From Hyphomicrobium_A sp964620915 (GTDB lineage: Bacteria > Pseudomonadota > Alphaproteobacteria > Rhizobiales > Hyphomicrobiaceae), in assembly GCA_964620915.1 (NCBI GenBank), contig CAZUKP010000003.1, positions 1 to 64,000 of the forward strand: DNA of 64,000 nt. The letters run 5' to 3'. Below are positions 53,268 to 62,479 of the stretch, piece after piece. How positions within the stretch are numbered: the stretch's first letter is position 1; each line of letters opens with the position of its first letter. The notes beneath the pieces are model-generated. The model was given only the letters and a program-made list of their open reading frames with translations, ran no database searches and was not told the origin of the DNA. Both the position numbers and the translations under genes were made by a program.

Positions 53268-53930
53268 TCATTCATTTTCATTCGGATTACTGCGCTTGCG
53301 CAGCTGCACGTAAAGTGCACCTTCGCCGCCATGACGCTGTGCGGCTGTCGTATAGCTCACGACAATGGTTCGCAGGTCCGGTTCATTGAGCCACCGCGGG
53401 ACATTCCTTTTCAGGATTCCGGGCTCGCTCGAGACATAGAGGCCGCCTTCGGCTTCAGTCGTTCTTGCGCGTGATGTGCTGCCCTTACCCGTTATCACAA
53501 GCACCCAACGACGGTTTTTCGTATGTGCGCCTAGAAGAAATCGGCGCAAGGCGGCGTGCGCCTTGCTCTGTCTCATGCCGTGCAGGTCGATCCGTCCTTC
53601 GATGGCAATTCGGCCCGTTCCAATCTTGCGGGCTCTACGGCGATCAAGTTCCGACAGGGGTGGTGGCGCCCTTGGACTCGTTGTTGCGATTGCATGGCTC
53701 TGTGGCGAACGCGGCTGAGTCTTTGGAACGGCGACCTTCGCCACTGGCTTCGGCCGTCGCGAGGCTCGATCGACCGCTGGCTCATGTGAGCTATGAACGT
53801 AGCCCTTCTTCTTTTTGATGGGTTTCAGGTCACGCGCCGTGTGATCCCAAAGTGCGCGTTCTTCCTCTGACAGGTCTTTATCTGCGCCGCCGCGTTCGTT
53901 CAGCGCTGAGCCTTTTCGATCTTTTTCCAT
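53268..53930 (-). CDS. Smr-domain protein
   Basis: 220 residues. The N-terminal 110 residues are basic and disordered (DLKPIKKKKGYVHS). The C-terminal Smr domain has the DLHGMRQSKAHAALRRFL and VLVITGKGS signatures and LRKR at the end. Smr domains are nucleic acid endonucleases related to MutS2. Downstream of mltA on the same strand, 30 bp, conserved order in rhizobia. Confidence 0.87.
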   Translation of the reverse strand: MEKDRKGSALNERGGADKDLSEEERALWDHTARDLKPIKKKKGYVHSSHEPAVDRASRRPKPVAKVAVPKTQPRSPQSHAIATTSPRAPPPLSELDRRRARKIGTGRIAIEGRIDLHGMRQSKAHAALRRFLLGAHTKNRRWVLVITGKGSTSRARTTEAEGGLYVSSEPGILKRNVPRWLNEPDLRTIVVSYTTAAQRHGGEGALYVQLRKRSNPNENE

Positions 53931-53960
53931 GGCAGCAGTGAGCCAGTTCGCGCAGAGGTT

Positions 53961-55160
53961 TCAGTCAGAAGCCGGCAGAAGCACAAAAAAGCTGCCCGCA
54001 TTTTTTGTGACGCCGGCCAGCTCTCCGGCCTGCTTGCCTGAGCCGAAGTAGATGTCGCCGCGTTCCGGTCCCTTGATCGCAGATCCAACATCCTGCGCAA
54101 TCATAAGACGGTGGAATCCACCCGTCTCGGTGGCATGCTTCAGAGACGGCGCATCGACGTAAATCGGTGTGCCAAGCGCATGGTACGATGTGTCGACCGC
54201 GAGGCTGCGGCCAGGCGTCAATGGGACGGACATTGCCCCAACGGGTCCTTCAGCATCCTTACCCTCAAGCTCCCTGAAGAAAATAAATGATGCATTCTTC
54301 CACATGACGTCGCGGCCGCGTTTTGGATCCGTCCGGAGCCACTCGGCCAATTTCTGAAGCGACATGGTCTCGGCGCCAAGCTCGCCCTTGTCGATCAAAT
54401 ACCGGCCAATCGACGAATACGGATGACCATTTTTACCGTCATAACCGATGCGGATCGTCGTGCCGTCCGTCAGCTTGATGCGACCGGAACCCTGGATGTG
54501 CATGAAGAACGTGTCGACGGGATCAGCGAGGTAGAGCAGCTCCAGTCCCTGGTCAGCGAGCGCACCCTTTTCGATTTCGGCTCTGGTCGGATAGGGCACA
54601 ACGCCCTTGTCGGTCTTGCGCATGTGTGTGTAGCGCTCGCCCTTGGCCCCGCGCTCTGTCTCGGCCACGACATTCACCAAATCCGGGGGGCGCCGGTAGA
54701 TTGGTATTTGGAAACGATCTGTGCGCTCGCGCGATCCCTCAAGTGCGGGCTCGTAGTATCCGGTAAGTAAACCCTCGCCCGCCCTGTGGACGACTTCGTG
54801 TGGCGTAAAGTGCGTTTCGAAAAATGTTTTGGCGGCTGCCTGGTCCGGCTGCTCGTTGGCAAGGGCCATTGCCGCCTTGCAAACATCTTTGAACTTGGCA
54901 GCCTTTTGAGCTTTTTCGTCCGATCCTTCGGCAGCCTCCAACAACGTCTCGCAGGATCGCCAGAACGTCTTGAGAGCTGCAAGATGGTCATCGCTCTCCC
55001 AGTTCGGCAAATTGGAGAAAGCAGTCGCCTGCAGCGTGATGCGCGGCATTGCAGAGTCTGAATTGGAATCGTCGCCGACTGGGGCGCCAAGCGGAGCTAC
55101 CATGGTGATCGGCAAGAAAGCCGCGACAACAAGAAGTGCTGTTGTCCCGCGGCATGCCAT
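53961..55160 (-). CDS. mltA: Membrane-bound lytic murein transglycosylase A
   Basis: 399 residues with an N-terminal signal peptide (TALLVVAAFLPITMVAPLGA). Cleaves peptidoglycan to form 1,6-anhydromuropeptides. Family segments: LLTGYYEPALEGS, LLYLADPVDTFFMHIQGSG, and the 3D-domain with catalytic aspartate in AQDVGSAIKGPERGDIYFG. No lipobox cysteine is seen, so it may be soluble periplasmic. Confidence 0.92.
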   Translation of the reverse strand: MACRGTTALLVVAAFLPITMVAPLGAPVGDDSNSDSAMPRITLQATAFSNLPNWESDDHLAALKTFWRSCETLLEAAEGSDEKAQKAAKFKDVCKAAMALANEQPDQAAAKTFFETHFTPHEVVHRAGEGLLTGYYEPALEGSRERTDRFQIPIYRRPPDLVNVVAETERGAKGERYTHMRKTDKGVVPYPTRAEIEKGALADQGLELLYLADPVDTFFMHIQGSGRIKLTDGTTIRIGYDGKNGHPYSSIGRYLIDKGELGAETMSLQKLAEWLRTDPKRGRDVMWKNASFIFFRELEGKDAEGPVGAMSVPLTPGRSLAVDTSYHALGTPIYVDAPSLKHATETGGFHRLMIAQDVGSAIKGPERGDIYFGSGKQAGELAGVTKNAGSFFVLLPASD

Positions 55161-55218
55161 GAGATTGCCCCTCTGTCACTCATCTCCCGATCGCGCCGCT
55201 TTGGGCCGCCGCTCCTAG

Positions 55219-55962
55219 TTAGGCGGGTGACTGCGTCGCAATGAGGCGCCAGTTCGGATTGGCGCGGGCCCGTTCGGAGGAGATATCGCGGCTGAAGGTC
55301 CAGATGTCGGTAACTTCCTTGATACGCTGAGAATCGCCAGAGATGATGGCACCGGCTTTGTCACGCGTTGCGGAAATGAGCTGGCTCACGAAGCGAATAG
55401 TGATATTCGCTATACCATTCTTCAACTCGGAATCGAGGACGTCGGCCTTCTTGATTCCGACGAAGCTTTGATCCACCTGCTCGTTGCGGCTTTCGCGATC
55501 CGAGATAGCCTGCGCGAAACCCTCATAGACCTCCCGGCTCAGCAGATCCTTCAGCATCTTGCGATTGCCTTCCGCGAACGCAGACACGATCATCTCGTAG
55601 GCTTGGCGAGCACCGCGAACGAATGCATCTGGATCGAAGCTCGCATCGAGCTTTGCAATCTCCAAGAGTCCGGGCCGAGCGTGTGCTTCGGCTCCCTTGA
55701 ATGCTTTGATGCGCTCTTCTGCGTCCACGACATCGATAGCCTCGTTCTCGGCCCCGGCCGCGTCGTCGCGATCACGGCGGGGCATTGCCACGACATTGTC
55801 TCCTTGCGCCGCGGCCGCACTCTGCTCCTGCCGTTCCGCACGGAAGCGCTCAAGACGTGCTTCTTCGTCGCCCGTCCGGCGCCCAAGGACACTCCTCAAT
55901 TTCAAGATCACAACAACCGCAACGATGAGCGAAATGAGGGTGAAGAGATCAATCTTCTCCAT
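55219..55962 (-). CDS. Tim44-domain membrane protein (TimA-like)
   Basis: 247 residues. A single N-terminal helix (LFTLISLIVAVVVILKL), a charged linker with RAERQEQSAA, and a C-terminal Tim44-like domain (about 100-245; FVRGARQAYEMIVSAFAEGNRKMLKDLLSREVYEGF). Bacterial relatives of mitochondrial Tim44 are common in alphaproteobacteria and sit beside fxsA and secB. Function in bacteria not established. 58 bp upstream of mltA on the same strand. Confidence 0.88.
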   Translation of the reverse strand: MEKIDLFTLISLIVAVVVILKLRSVLGRRTGDEEARLERFRAERQEQSAAAAQGDNVVAMPRRDRDDAAGAENEAIDVVDAEERIKAFKGAEAHARPGLLEIAKLDASFDPDAFVRGARQAYEMIVSAFAEGNRKMLKDLLSREVYEGFAQAISDRESRNEQVDQSFVGIKKADVLDSELKNGIANITIRFVSQLISATRDKAGAIISGDSQRIKEVTDIWTFSRDISSERARANPNWRLIATQSPA

Positions 55963-56205
55963 ATGCGGAATGCCTTCCTGGCGGTCGTCGGCGTGACTGG
56001 ATACGAAACTTATATATGATCGCGCTGCAAGCGCGCTCCAAGGGTCTATTCCGGTATCCGGCCCCGAACGCGATTGTTCGTCGTGGGCTCAAGGTAACCG
56101 TGCTCTTTAAAGTAGGGCACAAACGCCCCAAAGCCAACCCGATTGACCCCAAGCACGTGGTTCAGAGCCGCTTATATTGAGCATTCCAAGAGGCGAGACA
56201 CGTTA

Positions 56206-56685
56206 ATGCTGTCCTCAATCCGCGTGGCCATGGTCCTGGTCTTCGTCGCCTTTCCCCTGGTCGAGATTGCCGTCTTAATCAAGGTCGGGCAGGTTCTCGG
56301 AGTCTGGCCGACGATTACGCTCCTGATTGCCGCAGCGATTCTGGGATTCTTCGTCATACGCGAGCAAGGCCTTTCTATGGTCTCGCGCGCTATCGCCGCC
56401 ATGAACGCGGGCAAAGCCCCGATTGGGCCCGTACTCGATAGCTACGTGCAGATATTGGCGGGGATGTTGCTGATCATTCCTGGGCTGGTGACGGACCTTG
56501 TTGGCCTGATCCTTCTTGTTCCGCCGGTCCGCAGGGCCACGATCCGATGGGGCCTTTCGCGCATGTTCGGGGGCATGAGGGACCCCGACCGGTCACAAAA
56601 GACCAAAAACGGGGACACGATTGTCATTGAGGGAACCTACGAGCGGCTTGACGACGATCCAGACAAGCCCCAACGCGACATTTGA
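56206..56685 (+). CDS. fxsA: FxsA-family membrane protein
   Basis: 159 residues from the ATG at 56206 (AAGAGGCG upstream; the frame extends to 56143). Four hydrophobic segments in the order of the FxsA/YtzA family (FPLVEIAVLIKVGQVLGVWP; LAGMLLIIPGLVTDLVGL) with polar C terminus. Overexpression of E. coli FxsA suppresses F exclusion of phage T7; normal role unknown. Confidence 0.88.
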   Translation: MLSSIRVAMVLVFVAFPLVEIAVLIKVGQVLGVWPTITLLIAAAILGFFVIREQGLSMVSRAIAAMNAGKAPIGPVLDSYVQILAGMLLIIPGLVTDLVGLILLVPPVRRATIRWGLSRMFGGMRDPDRSQKTKNGDTIVIEGTYERLDDDPDKPQRDI

Positions 56686-56770
56686 GCAGGCAGTCCCTTC
56701 TGGGTTGGCCATTGTGATAGGCGCGTGTTAGCCAGCTCACACACGCGCAAAAACCCATAGGACCTTCAGC

Positions 56771-57283
56771 ATGGCCACAGAGGACAAGCCCACCAATGGC
56801 GGTTCAGACGGTGGAAGTTCGGATTCGCCGCCTCCGGTTCAAGTACAGATCGCCGGCCAGTACCTGAAGGACCTTTCGTTCGAAAACCCCAACATCGGCA
56901 AGCTTATTAAGGAACCAGGGGATAATCCGAACCTGAACCTCACCATCAATGTGAACGCCCAGGCGATGGGTCCCGATATTTACGAAAGCGCGATCGACTT
57001 CAACGCTCAGGCCAGCAACAAAAACGGGGTCATTTACGAGTTGGAGCTCGTTTATGCGGGTCTGTTCAAGGTCAGGAACATCCCGGGGCAGGCGCTCGAG
57101 CCGTTCCTGCTGATCAACTGTCCCTCGATTCTATTCCCGTTCTTGCGGCGGATCGTGGCCGATATCTCGCGCGAAGGCGGATTTCCGCCGCTGCTGCTCG
57201 ATCCGTTCGACTTTGCGGGCCTCTACGTTCAACGGCAGAAGGAACTCGCTGCCAAGAATGAGAAAGATCAGACGACAAACTAG
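56771..57283 (+). CDS. secB: Protein-export chaperone SecB
   Basis: 170-residue homotetrameric chaperone holding preproteins unfolded for SecA. Family segments QYLKDLSFENPN, YELELVYAGLFKVRNIP, LINCPSILFPFLRRIVADISREGGFPPLLLDP. The first 25 residues are a polar extension usual in alphaproteobacteria. 85 bp after fxsA; converges on dnaQ. Confidence 0.95.
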   Translation: MATEDKPTNGGSDGGSSDSPPPVQVQIAGQYLKDLSFENPNIGKLIKEPGDNPNLNLTINVNAQAMGPDIYESAIDFNAQASNKNGVIYELELVYAGLFKVRNIPGQALEPFLLINCPSILFPFLRRIVADISREGGFPPLLLDPFDFAGLYVQRQKELAAKNEKDQTTN

Positions 57284-57298
57284 TCGTCACGTGTGCCG

Positions 57299-58033
57299 CT
57301 ACGACTTCTCTCTGTCCGGCACGCCCTTCGTATCCTGCAGATAGCGCCGCCAAAGCGCATCTGCGCCCAGCGTTTCCACGAAAGCCAAGTGGAGTGCCTC
57401 GCATTCGGGGGTCAGCCGGCCAGCCAGCGGTTTGGGTCGCGGTCGTGCTTTACGCACGCGGGACAGACCACCCTGGGTGCCGTTTGTCGTTTCCGCCTCG
57501 GCCGAAAGCCCGAGTGCGGCTTGACGCGCACCCAGCAACTCCACGTAGACCTCAGCGAGCAATAAAGAGTCCACGAGCGCGCCGTGTTTGGTGCGCTTGG
57601 AATTGTCGATCCCATAACGCTTGCACAGCGCATCGAGATTGTTGGGGCCAGCCGGGTGCCGGCGGCGCGCGAGTTGCAACGTGCAGATCACGCGGTCCAT
57701 GGCAATCGACGATGAGGAGACTCGGCCGAGTTCAGCATTCAAGAAGCCGATGTCGAAACTCGCGTTGTGAATGACGAGCACATCGGAACCGATGAACGCG
57801 AGGAACTCTTCCGCGATGTGGGAGAACAGCGGTTTGTCTAGCAGAAACTCCGTCGACAAACCGTGGACGGCGACGGCTTCGGCCGGAACATCACGCTCCG
57901 GATTGACGAAGCGATGAAACTCGCGGCCCGTCGGGATGCGGTTCAGCAGCTCGATGCAGCCGACTTCGATCAGCCGGTCGCCGCCTTTCGGGTCAAGTCC
58001 GGTCGTCTCAGTGTCGAGGACGATTTCGCGCAT
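57299..58033 (-). CDS. dnaQ: DNA polymerase III epsilon subunit (proofreading 3'-5' exonuclease)
   Basis: 244 residues. DEDDh exonuclease: Asp7 and Glu9 in LDTETTGLDP, HNASFDIGFLNAEL (motif 2), and a C-terminal HGALVDSLLLAEVYVELL with His/Asp (motif 3). Only one proofreading domain plus a short tail, the replicative epsilon type. 32 bp downstream of coaE. Confidence 0.93.
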   Translation of the reverse strand: MREIVLDTETTGLDPKGGDRLIEVGCIELLNRIPTGREFHRFVNPERDVPAEAVAVHGLSTEFLLDKPLFSHIAEEFLAFIGSDVLVIHNASFDIGFLNAELGRVSSSSIAMDRVICTLQLARRRHPAGPNNLDALCKRYGIDNSKRTKHGALVDSLLLAEVYVELLGARQAALGLSAEAETTNGTQGGLSRVRKARPRPKPLAGRLTPECEALHLAFVETLGADALWRRYLQDTKGVPDREKS

Positions 58034-58065
58034 GCCACGACTTGTTCAAAAGATTCGCCGCACAC

Positions 58066-58680
58066 TCAAGCCCAAAATTTCTCAAAGGCGGTGCCCACGC
58101 GGGCCTCCAACTCCGCTAAGATCGCATCGAACCGGGCGCGGCTGGCCTCAATAGGGCCGCTCGTATCCACGACGAAATCAGCACGCGCACGCTTCTCTGC
58201 ATCGGACATCTGGTGGGCGAGCAGGGTTTCCAGCTTCTGGGGTGTCATGTCTGGCCGGCCGATCAATCGATCGTGCTGCACTTCGGCGGGGGCACTCACG
58301 ACGACTGTCGCATCAACCATGGCGTCGGCACCGGTCTCAAATAGCAAGGGTATATCGAGGACCACGATTGGCGCGCCGGCGGCCGTCTGTTCTTGCAAAA
58401 ACGCCCGCTCGGACACGCGCACGAGCGGGTGCACGATGGCCTCTAACTCCGCAAACCGCTCTGGCTGAGACGTCAGAACTTCTGACAACCGGTTTCGATC
58501 CACGCCCGATGCTGAGGTCGTCCCAGGAAATGCCTTCTCGATGAGCGGCACGGCCTCGGCGGCGTAAAGCCTGTGCACCTCGGCGTCGGCATCGAACACC
58601 GGAATCCCGCGTGAGCGCAAGTACGCGGCGGCGGTCGATTTGCCCATGCCGAGTGACCCCGTTAGTCCGATGATCACCAT
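58066..58680 (-). CDS. coaE: Dephospho-CoA kinase
   Basis: 204 residues. Final step of CoA synthesis. P-loop GLTGSLGMGKSTAAAYLRSRG at the N terminus, LDIPLLFETGADAMVDATVVV and the LIGRPDMTPQKLETLLAHQM segment. Start ATG at 58680 overlaps the aroE stop by one base (TGATG), so they are coupled. Confidence 0.93.
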   Translation of the reverse strand: MVIIGLTGSLGMGKSTAAAYLRSRGIPVFDADAEVHRLYAAEAVPLIEKAFPGTTSASGVDRNRLSEVLTSQPERFAELEAIVHPLVRVSERAFLQEQTAAGAPIVVLDIPLLFETGADAMVDATVVVSAPAEVQHDRLIGRPDMTPQKLETLLAHQMSDAEKRARADFVVDTSGPIEASRARFDAILAELEARVGTAFEKFWA

Positions 58681-59510
58681 CACCGGCCCTCGATGTCTGC
58701 GATGATGAGGTCTCTCAATTCGTTGGTCACGACCGGAGTATGGCCAAACCACTTTTCGAAGCCCGGCACCGCTTGATGAAGCAGCATGCCCAAACCATCG
58801 ACGGTGCGTAGACCACGCTGGCGCGCCTGCGCGAGGAAGTCCGTTTCAAGAGGCACGTAGACGATGTCGGCGACAACGCAGTCCTTGTCGAACGCGGTGA
58901 AATCAATTCCGAGCGTGCCCTCGCGGTTCATGCCAATGGCCGTCGTATTGACAAGCACGGCTGCATCACGCGATTGGGCGTTTCGATCCTCCCAATCGAA
59001 AACCGTGACACGCGGACCAAACGTTTGCGCGAGCGCTTCGGCGCGAGTCCGTGTGCGATTGAAGACCCGGACCTCTTTCGCGCCCGCCTCGATGAAACCG
59101 TAGACAATGGCGTAGGCGGCACCGCCCGCACCCAGGATCGACACAGGCGCGTTACGCGCATCCCACCCTGGCGCCTGCGCGTTCAAATTCGTCATAAACC
59201 CATACGTATCGGTGTTTGCGGCAACGAGCCGTCCGTCCTGCAACCAGAGTGTGTTTGCTGCCGATACGGCCGTGGCCGAGGGCTGCCTCTCGTCGGCGGC
59301 CGCAAACGCGGCAGCCTTATGCGGCAGGGTCACGTTGCAGCCCACATAACCGTCGGCTGCGAGCGAGCGCAGAAAATGCGCCACTTCCTCGGGCCTGACG
59401 GCTTCCTTGGTGTACGTGCCCTCAATGCCGTAGGTCTTCAGCCAATAGCCGTGCACGAGTGGAGAGCGGGAATGCTCCACGGGCCAGCCTATGACACAGG
59501 CGCGCTTCAT
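58680..59510 (-). CDS. aroE: Shikimate dehydrogenase
   Basis: 276 residues, NADP-dependent. Catalytic Lys65 in GCNVTLPHKAAAFA; substrate-binding SRSPLVHGYWLK near 14-25; NADP loop ILGAGGAAYAIVYGFIEAGA followed by FNRTRTRAEAL. Overlaps maf by four bases at its start and coaE by one base at its end. Confidence 0.93.
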   Translation of the reverse strand: MKRACVIGWPVEHSRSPLVHGYWLKTYGIEGTYTKEAVRPEEVAHFLRSLAADGYVGCNVTLPHKAAAFAAADERQPSATAVSAANTLWLQDGRLVAANTDTYGFMTNLNAQAPGWDARNAPVSILGAGGAAYAIVYGFIEAGAKEVRVFNRTRTRAEALAQTFGPRVTVFDWEDRNAQSRDAAVLVNTTAIGMNREGTLGIDFTAFDKDCVVADIVYVPLETDFLAQARQRGLRTVDGLGMLLHQAVPGFEKWFGHTPVVTNELRDLIIADIEGR

Positions 59511-60127
59511 TTGAGAACCAGTCCCCGGGCACGCAGAGAGTCCAGCACCGGCATGAGCGGCAATCCTAAGACAGTGAAGTAGTCTCCCTCGATCTGATCG
59601 AATAACTGAACGCCGAAGCCTTCCAGCTCATAGGCGCCGACGCACTGGCAAATGCGATCACCGGCGCGCACCAAATAGTCGGCGAGAAAGGCTTCCGAAA
59701 AGTCGCGCATCTTCAAGCGCGCTGTCGCGACGTGCGACCAAACAGTTTTGCCGTCCTCCGCAAAGGCGACAGCCGAGTGTAGCTCATGCGTTCGCCCCCG
59801 TAGCTTGAGAAGCGATTCGCGCGCGGCAGCTTCATCCTTTGGCTTGGACAATAGCTCCGTTCCAACGGCAAGGACTTGATCGGCGCCGATGACGAGTGCT
59901 TCTGCATGCTGCCGGCTGACCTCTTCGGCCTTGGCGTTTGCGAGGGCTTCGGCAACACGCGCCGGAGGCACATCTGTATCTTCTGCAAGTAATGCTTTGC
60001 GAACCGCAGGCTCATCGAGGTCGGCTGGATCGACTGTGAATGAAACGCCTGCCGCCGCAAGCATTTCGCGGCGCGCCCGGCTGGCCGACGCCAGAACTAT
60101 TTGGCGCGGATTACCGGTCGGTGACAT
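59507..60127 (-). CDS. maf: Maf/YhdE-family nucleoside triphosphate pyrophosphatase
   Basis: 206 residues from the ATG at 60127, which overlaps the upstream ppsR by 17 bases; a longer frame exists but contains ppsR shadow. LASASRARREMLAAAGVSF at the N terminus, VIGADQVLAVG (catalytic Asp) and LKMRDFSEAFLADYLVRAGD. Members hydrolyse non-canonical or m7G/dTTP/UTP nucleotides. Confidence 0.9.
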   Translation of the reverse strand: MSPTGNPRQIVLASASRARREMLAAAGVSFTVDPADLDEPAVRKALLAEDTDVPPARVAEALANAKAEEVSRQHAEALVIGADQVLAVGTELLSKPKDEAAARESLLKLRGRTHELHSAVAFAEDGKTVWSHVATARLKMRDFSEAFLADYLVRAGDRICQCVGAYELEGFGVQLFDQIEGDYFTVLGLPLMPVLDSLRARGLVLK

Positions 60128-60983
60128 TTTGGACCTCGGACTTCTGTGCTTGCCGGTCGTGCAAGAGTTTGAGGATCGTCGCGGCCGATTCTTCCACTGA
60201 GCGACGCGTGACATCGATCACGGGCCAGTTATGCCGGGCACAAATTCGCCGTGAATAGGCGATTTCCGCGGAAATACGATCGCGGTCAACGTAGTCGTCG
60301 AGATCGCGGTCGGCGAGTAGCATCGCGCGATTGCGACGAATTTCGGCAATGCGATCAGGGCTTGCCACCAAACAGACTACGAAAGCGGTGTGTGGTTTCG
60401 ACAGCGACTCGGGCAACGCAATCGAAGGTACCAACGGCATGTTCGCCGTCTTGTAGCCGCGCTGAGCAAGATAGATGCTTGTCGGCGTCTTTGAGGTTCG
60501 CGAGATCCCAAGAACAATGATATCGGCCTCGTTGAGATCTTCGGGCAGATGTCCGTCATCATGCGCCATTGAGAAGTTGAGGGCATCGATACGACGGAAG
60601 TAGTCAGCGTCTAGCACATGCTGACCGGCAACCGTCGGCGTCTGCGGCGCGCCAAGATAACCTTCAAAGAGTTGCATGATGGGCTTTAGTACGGCCAAGC
60701 ACGGCACGTTGAGTTCACGACATCGACGCTCTATCTCTTCAGTCAGGTCTTTATTGACGATCGTATAAAGGACGATGCCGGGCGTTTGCTCGATTTCCTG
60801 CAGGACGCGCTTTAACTGTCGTGTCGAGCGTACCAGCGGATGCACGTGCTCGATGGGCCGCACATTCGAGTATTGCACAGACGCCGCTTTCGAGATCGTC
60901 GTCAGCGTCTCGCCTGTTGAATCCGACACGAGATGTAAGTGAAAGAAGCCCGGCAATCCGTTTGTCATTCCGAGGGTATCCAT
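60111..60983 (-). CDS. PpsR/YdiA pyruvate,phosphate dikinase regulatory protein
   Basis: 290-residue kinase/pyrophosphorylase (DUF299). P-loop GISRTSKTPTSIYLAQRGYK at about 159-178, N-terminal FHLHLVSDSTGETL. Phosphorylates and dephosphorylates PEP synthase or PPDK according to energy state. First gene of the leftward maf-aroE-coaE-dnaQ block, immediately left of the candidate origin. An ATG at 60968 is an alternative start. Confidence 0.92.
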   Translation of the reverse strand: MDTLGMTNGLPGFFHLHLVSDSTGETLTTISKAASVQYSNVRPIEHVHPLVRSTRQLKRVLQEIEQTPGIVLYTIVNKDLTEEIERRCRELNVPCLAVLKPIMQLFEGYLGAPQTPTVAGQHVLDADYFRRIDALNFSMAHDDGHLPEDLNEADIIVLGISRTSKTPTSIYLAQRGYKTANMPLVPSIALPESLSKPHTAFVVCLVASPDRIAEIRRNRAMLLADRDLDDYVDRDRISAEIAYSRRICARHNWPVIDVTRRSVEESAATILKLLHDRQAQKSEVQNVTDR

Positions 60984-61419
60984 GCCGGACAGCCTGTTGA
61001 AAAGCAGCCCGGTTATCCAGAGGCCGGATACAACCTTGCGGATGTCTCCCCGAGCGGTGTTCGCTCATCCCCTGGTCTGTTCACATTCGACGCGGCTGGG
61101 AAGGCCGTTCGCCAGGATTGGCTCTCCCTAGGGATTAGAGCTTTGTCGGGCTCATCTCCCATGCCTGTCAACAGTCCATCCCGATTGGTTGCAGGGTCAC
61201 GCAGTTCTCTAACCCGTTGACGGTGACTGCCTTTGTCCCGCCTAGTAGCTTTTCACGCCCCGCATGCCACATCTGGCATGCTCGCATATGGACTGTTTGC
61301 ACGACGGGGAAACAGATAGGACAACATCGGTATCCCCGAAATCCAACGTCCTAAGAACAACAACAACAAGAGTCAGAAAGATTTCTATCTTGATTCAAGA
61401 TACCAATACCGGTGACGGC
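60984..61419. other. Candidate chromosomal replication origin (oriC)
   Basis: Gene-free 436 bp between ppsR and hemE, the location of oriC in Caulobacter and in Sinorhizobium. Seen: one near-consensus DnaA box TTATCCAGA (61013-61021, 8 of 9) and a 7-of-9 inverted TGTTGAAAA (60994-61002); two GANTC sites (61370-61374 GAGTC and 61392-61396 GATTC); a 20-bp hairpin at 61262-61281 (GCATGCCA/TGGCATGC) and a 17-bp palindrome at 61386-61402; an AT-rich segment at about 61350-61410. Flanking genes diverge from it, as expected for leading-strand bias. No cluster of perfect DnaA boxes was found. Confidence 0.45.
61386..61402 (+). promoter_or_regulatory. Perfect 17-bp palindrome upstream of hemE
   Basis: TATCTTGATTCAAGATA: arms of eight bases around a single centre base. 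It lies 18 bp before the chosen hemE start codon and overlaps one of the two GANTC sites. Its form resembles sites of winged-helix regulators such as MarR family proteins, or it may be part of the origin. Confidence 0.6.
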
Positions 61420-62475
61420 TTGCAGTCATCTCAAGCTTTCGGTAACCACCGTCGCTTCCTCGCACCATTTCAGGGGCGTTCTGTCCAACCTCCGCCAATT
61501 TGGCTGATGCGCCAAGCTGGGCGCTACCTTCCCGAGTATCGCGAGGTTCGGAAGTCTGCGGGGAGCTTTCTTGATCTGTGTTACACGCCCGCACTGGCTG
61601 CCGAGGTTACGCTTCAGCCGATCCGCCGCTTCGGTTTCGATGCGGCAATCTTGTTTTCAGATATCCTCGTCGTGCCCGATGCGCTTGGCCAATCTGTGCG
61701 ATTCGAGGAGGGCGAAGGACCGATCCTCGAACCTATTCGGTGTGCGAGCGACCTTGCGAAACTGGACCTTGCGGGGACCGAGAAAATATTTTCGCGGGTC
61801 TACGACACCGTTTCGCGGGTTCGCCAGGACCTGCCGAAGCAGGCCGTTCTCATCGGTTTTTGCGGGGCGCCTTGGACCGTTGCCACCTACGTGGTTGGCG
61901 GGCGTGGTTCGGCCGATCAGGCGGACGCCCGGACGTGGGCCTATCTGGATGCTGCGGGATTTGGTGAGCTCATAGAGCTGCTCACCGAGGCCTCGATCAG
62001 CTATCTGGATGGTCAGGTGCGCGCCGGCGCTGAAGTGCTGCAGATCTTCGATAGTTGGGCCGGGAGCTTGCCTGATAGCGAGTTCGAAAAATGGGTAATT
62101 TCGCCGACAACCCGAATCGTGACAGAGCTGAAGGCACGGCATCCGCACGTACCGATCATCGGCTTTCCGCGGGGGGCGGCCTCGAATGCTGGGCGGTACA
62201 TCGAGGCGACTGGTGTGGACGGGTTGGGGTGCGACACGGCGATGTCACTGGTGCAGATGGGGGAGATGGCTGAGCATGGCGTGGTCGTACAAGGCAACCT
62301 CGATCCGCTTGTACTCGTGGCAGGCGGAGAGCCTTTAGAGCGGCGTACGCGGCAGATTCTCACGGCGATGCGCGGCAAGCCGTTTATTTTCAATTTAGGA
62401 CACGGCATCGTTCCGCAAACGCCAGTCGAGAACGTCGAGCGGCTTGTCGCTCTTGTGCGTACTGAAGGCACCTAG
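61420..62475 (+). CDS. hemE: Uroporphyrinogen decarboxylase
   Basis: Decarboxylates uroporphyrinogen III to coproporphyrinogen III. Motifs PPPIWLMRQAGRYLPEYREVR, LFSDILVVPDALGQ (catalytic Asp), and FCGAPWTVATYVVGGRG. I take the TTG at 61420 because it gives 351 residues (usual size) and GGTGA lies upstream; a frame from the ATG at 61264 would add 52 residues of origin-like sequence, and a TTG at 61390 lies inside the palindrome. Start is the weakest part of this call. Confidence 0.9.
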   Translation: MQSSQAFGNHRRFLAPFQGRSVQPPPIWLMRQAGRYLPEYREVRKSAGSFLDLCYTPALAAEVTLQPIRRFGFDAAILFSDILVVPDALGQSVRFEEGEGPILEPIRCASDLAKLDLAGTEKIFSRVYDTVSRVRQDLPKQAVLIGFCGAPWTVATYVVGGRGSADQADARTWAYLDAAGFGELIELLTEASISYLDGQVRAGAEVLQIFDSWAGSLPDSEFEKWVISPTTRIVTELKARHPHVPIIGFPRGAASNAGRYIEATGVDGLGCDTAMSLVQMGEMAEHGVVVQGNLDPLVLVAGGEPLERRTRQILTAMRGKPFIFNLGHGIVPQTPVENVERLVALVRTEGT

Positions 62476-62479
62476 CGTC

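Noticed and set aside
61264..61419. N-terminal extension of hemE from the ATG at 61264
   Set aside because: The extra 52 residues have no match to the family, start inside a perfect hairpin and cross the 17-bp palindrome; a TTG at 61420 gives the normal protein size.
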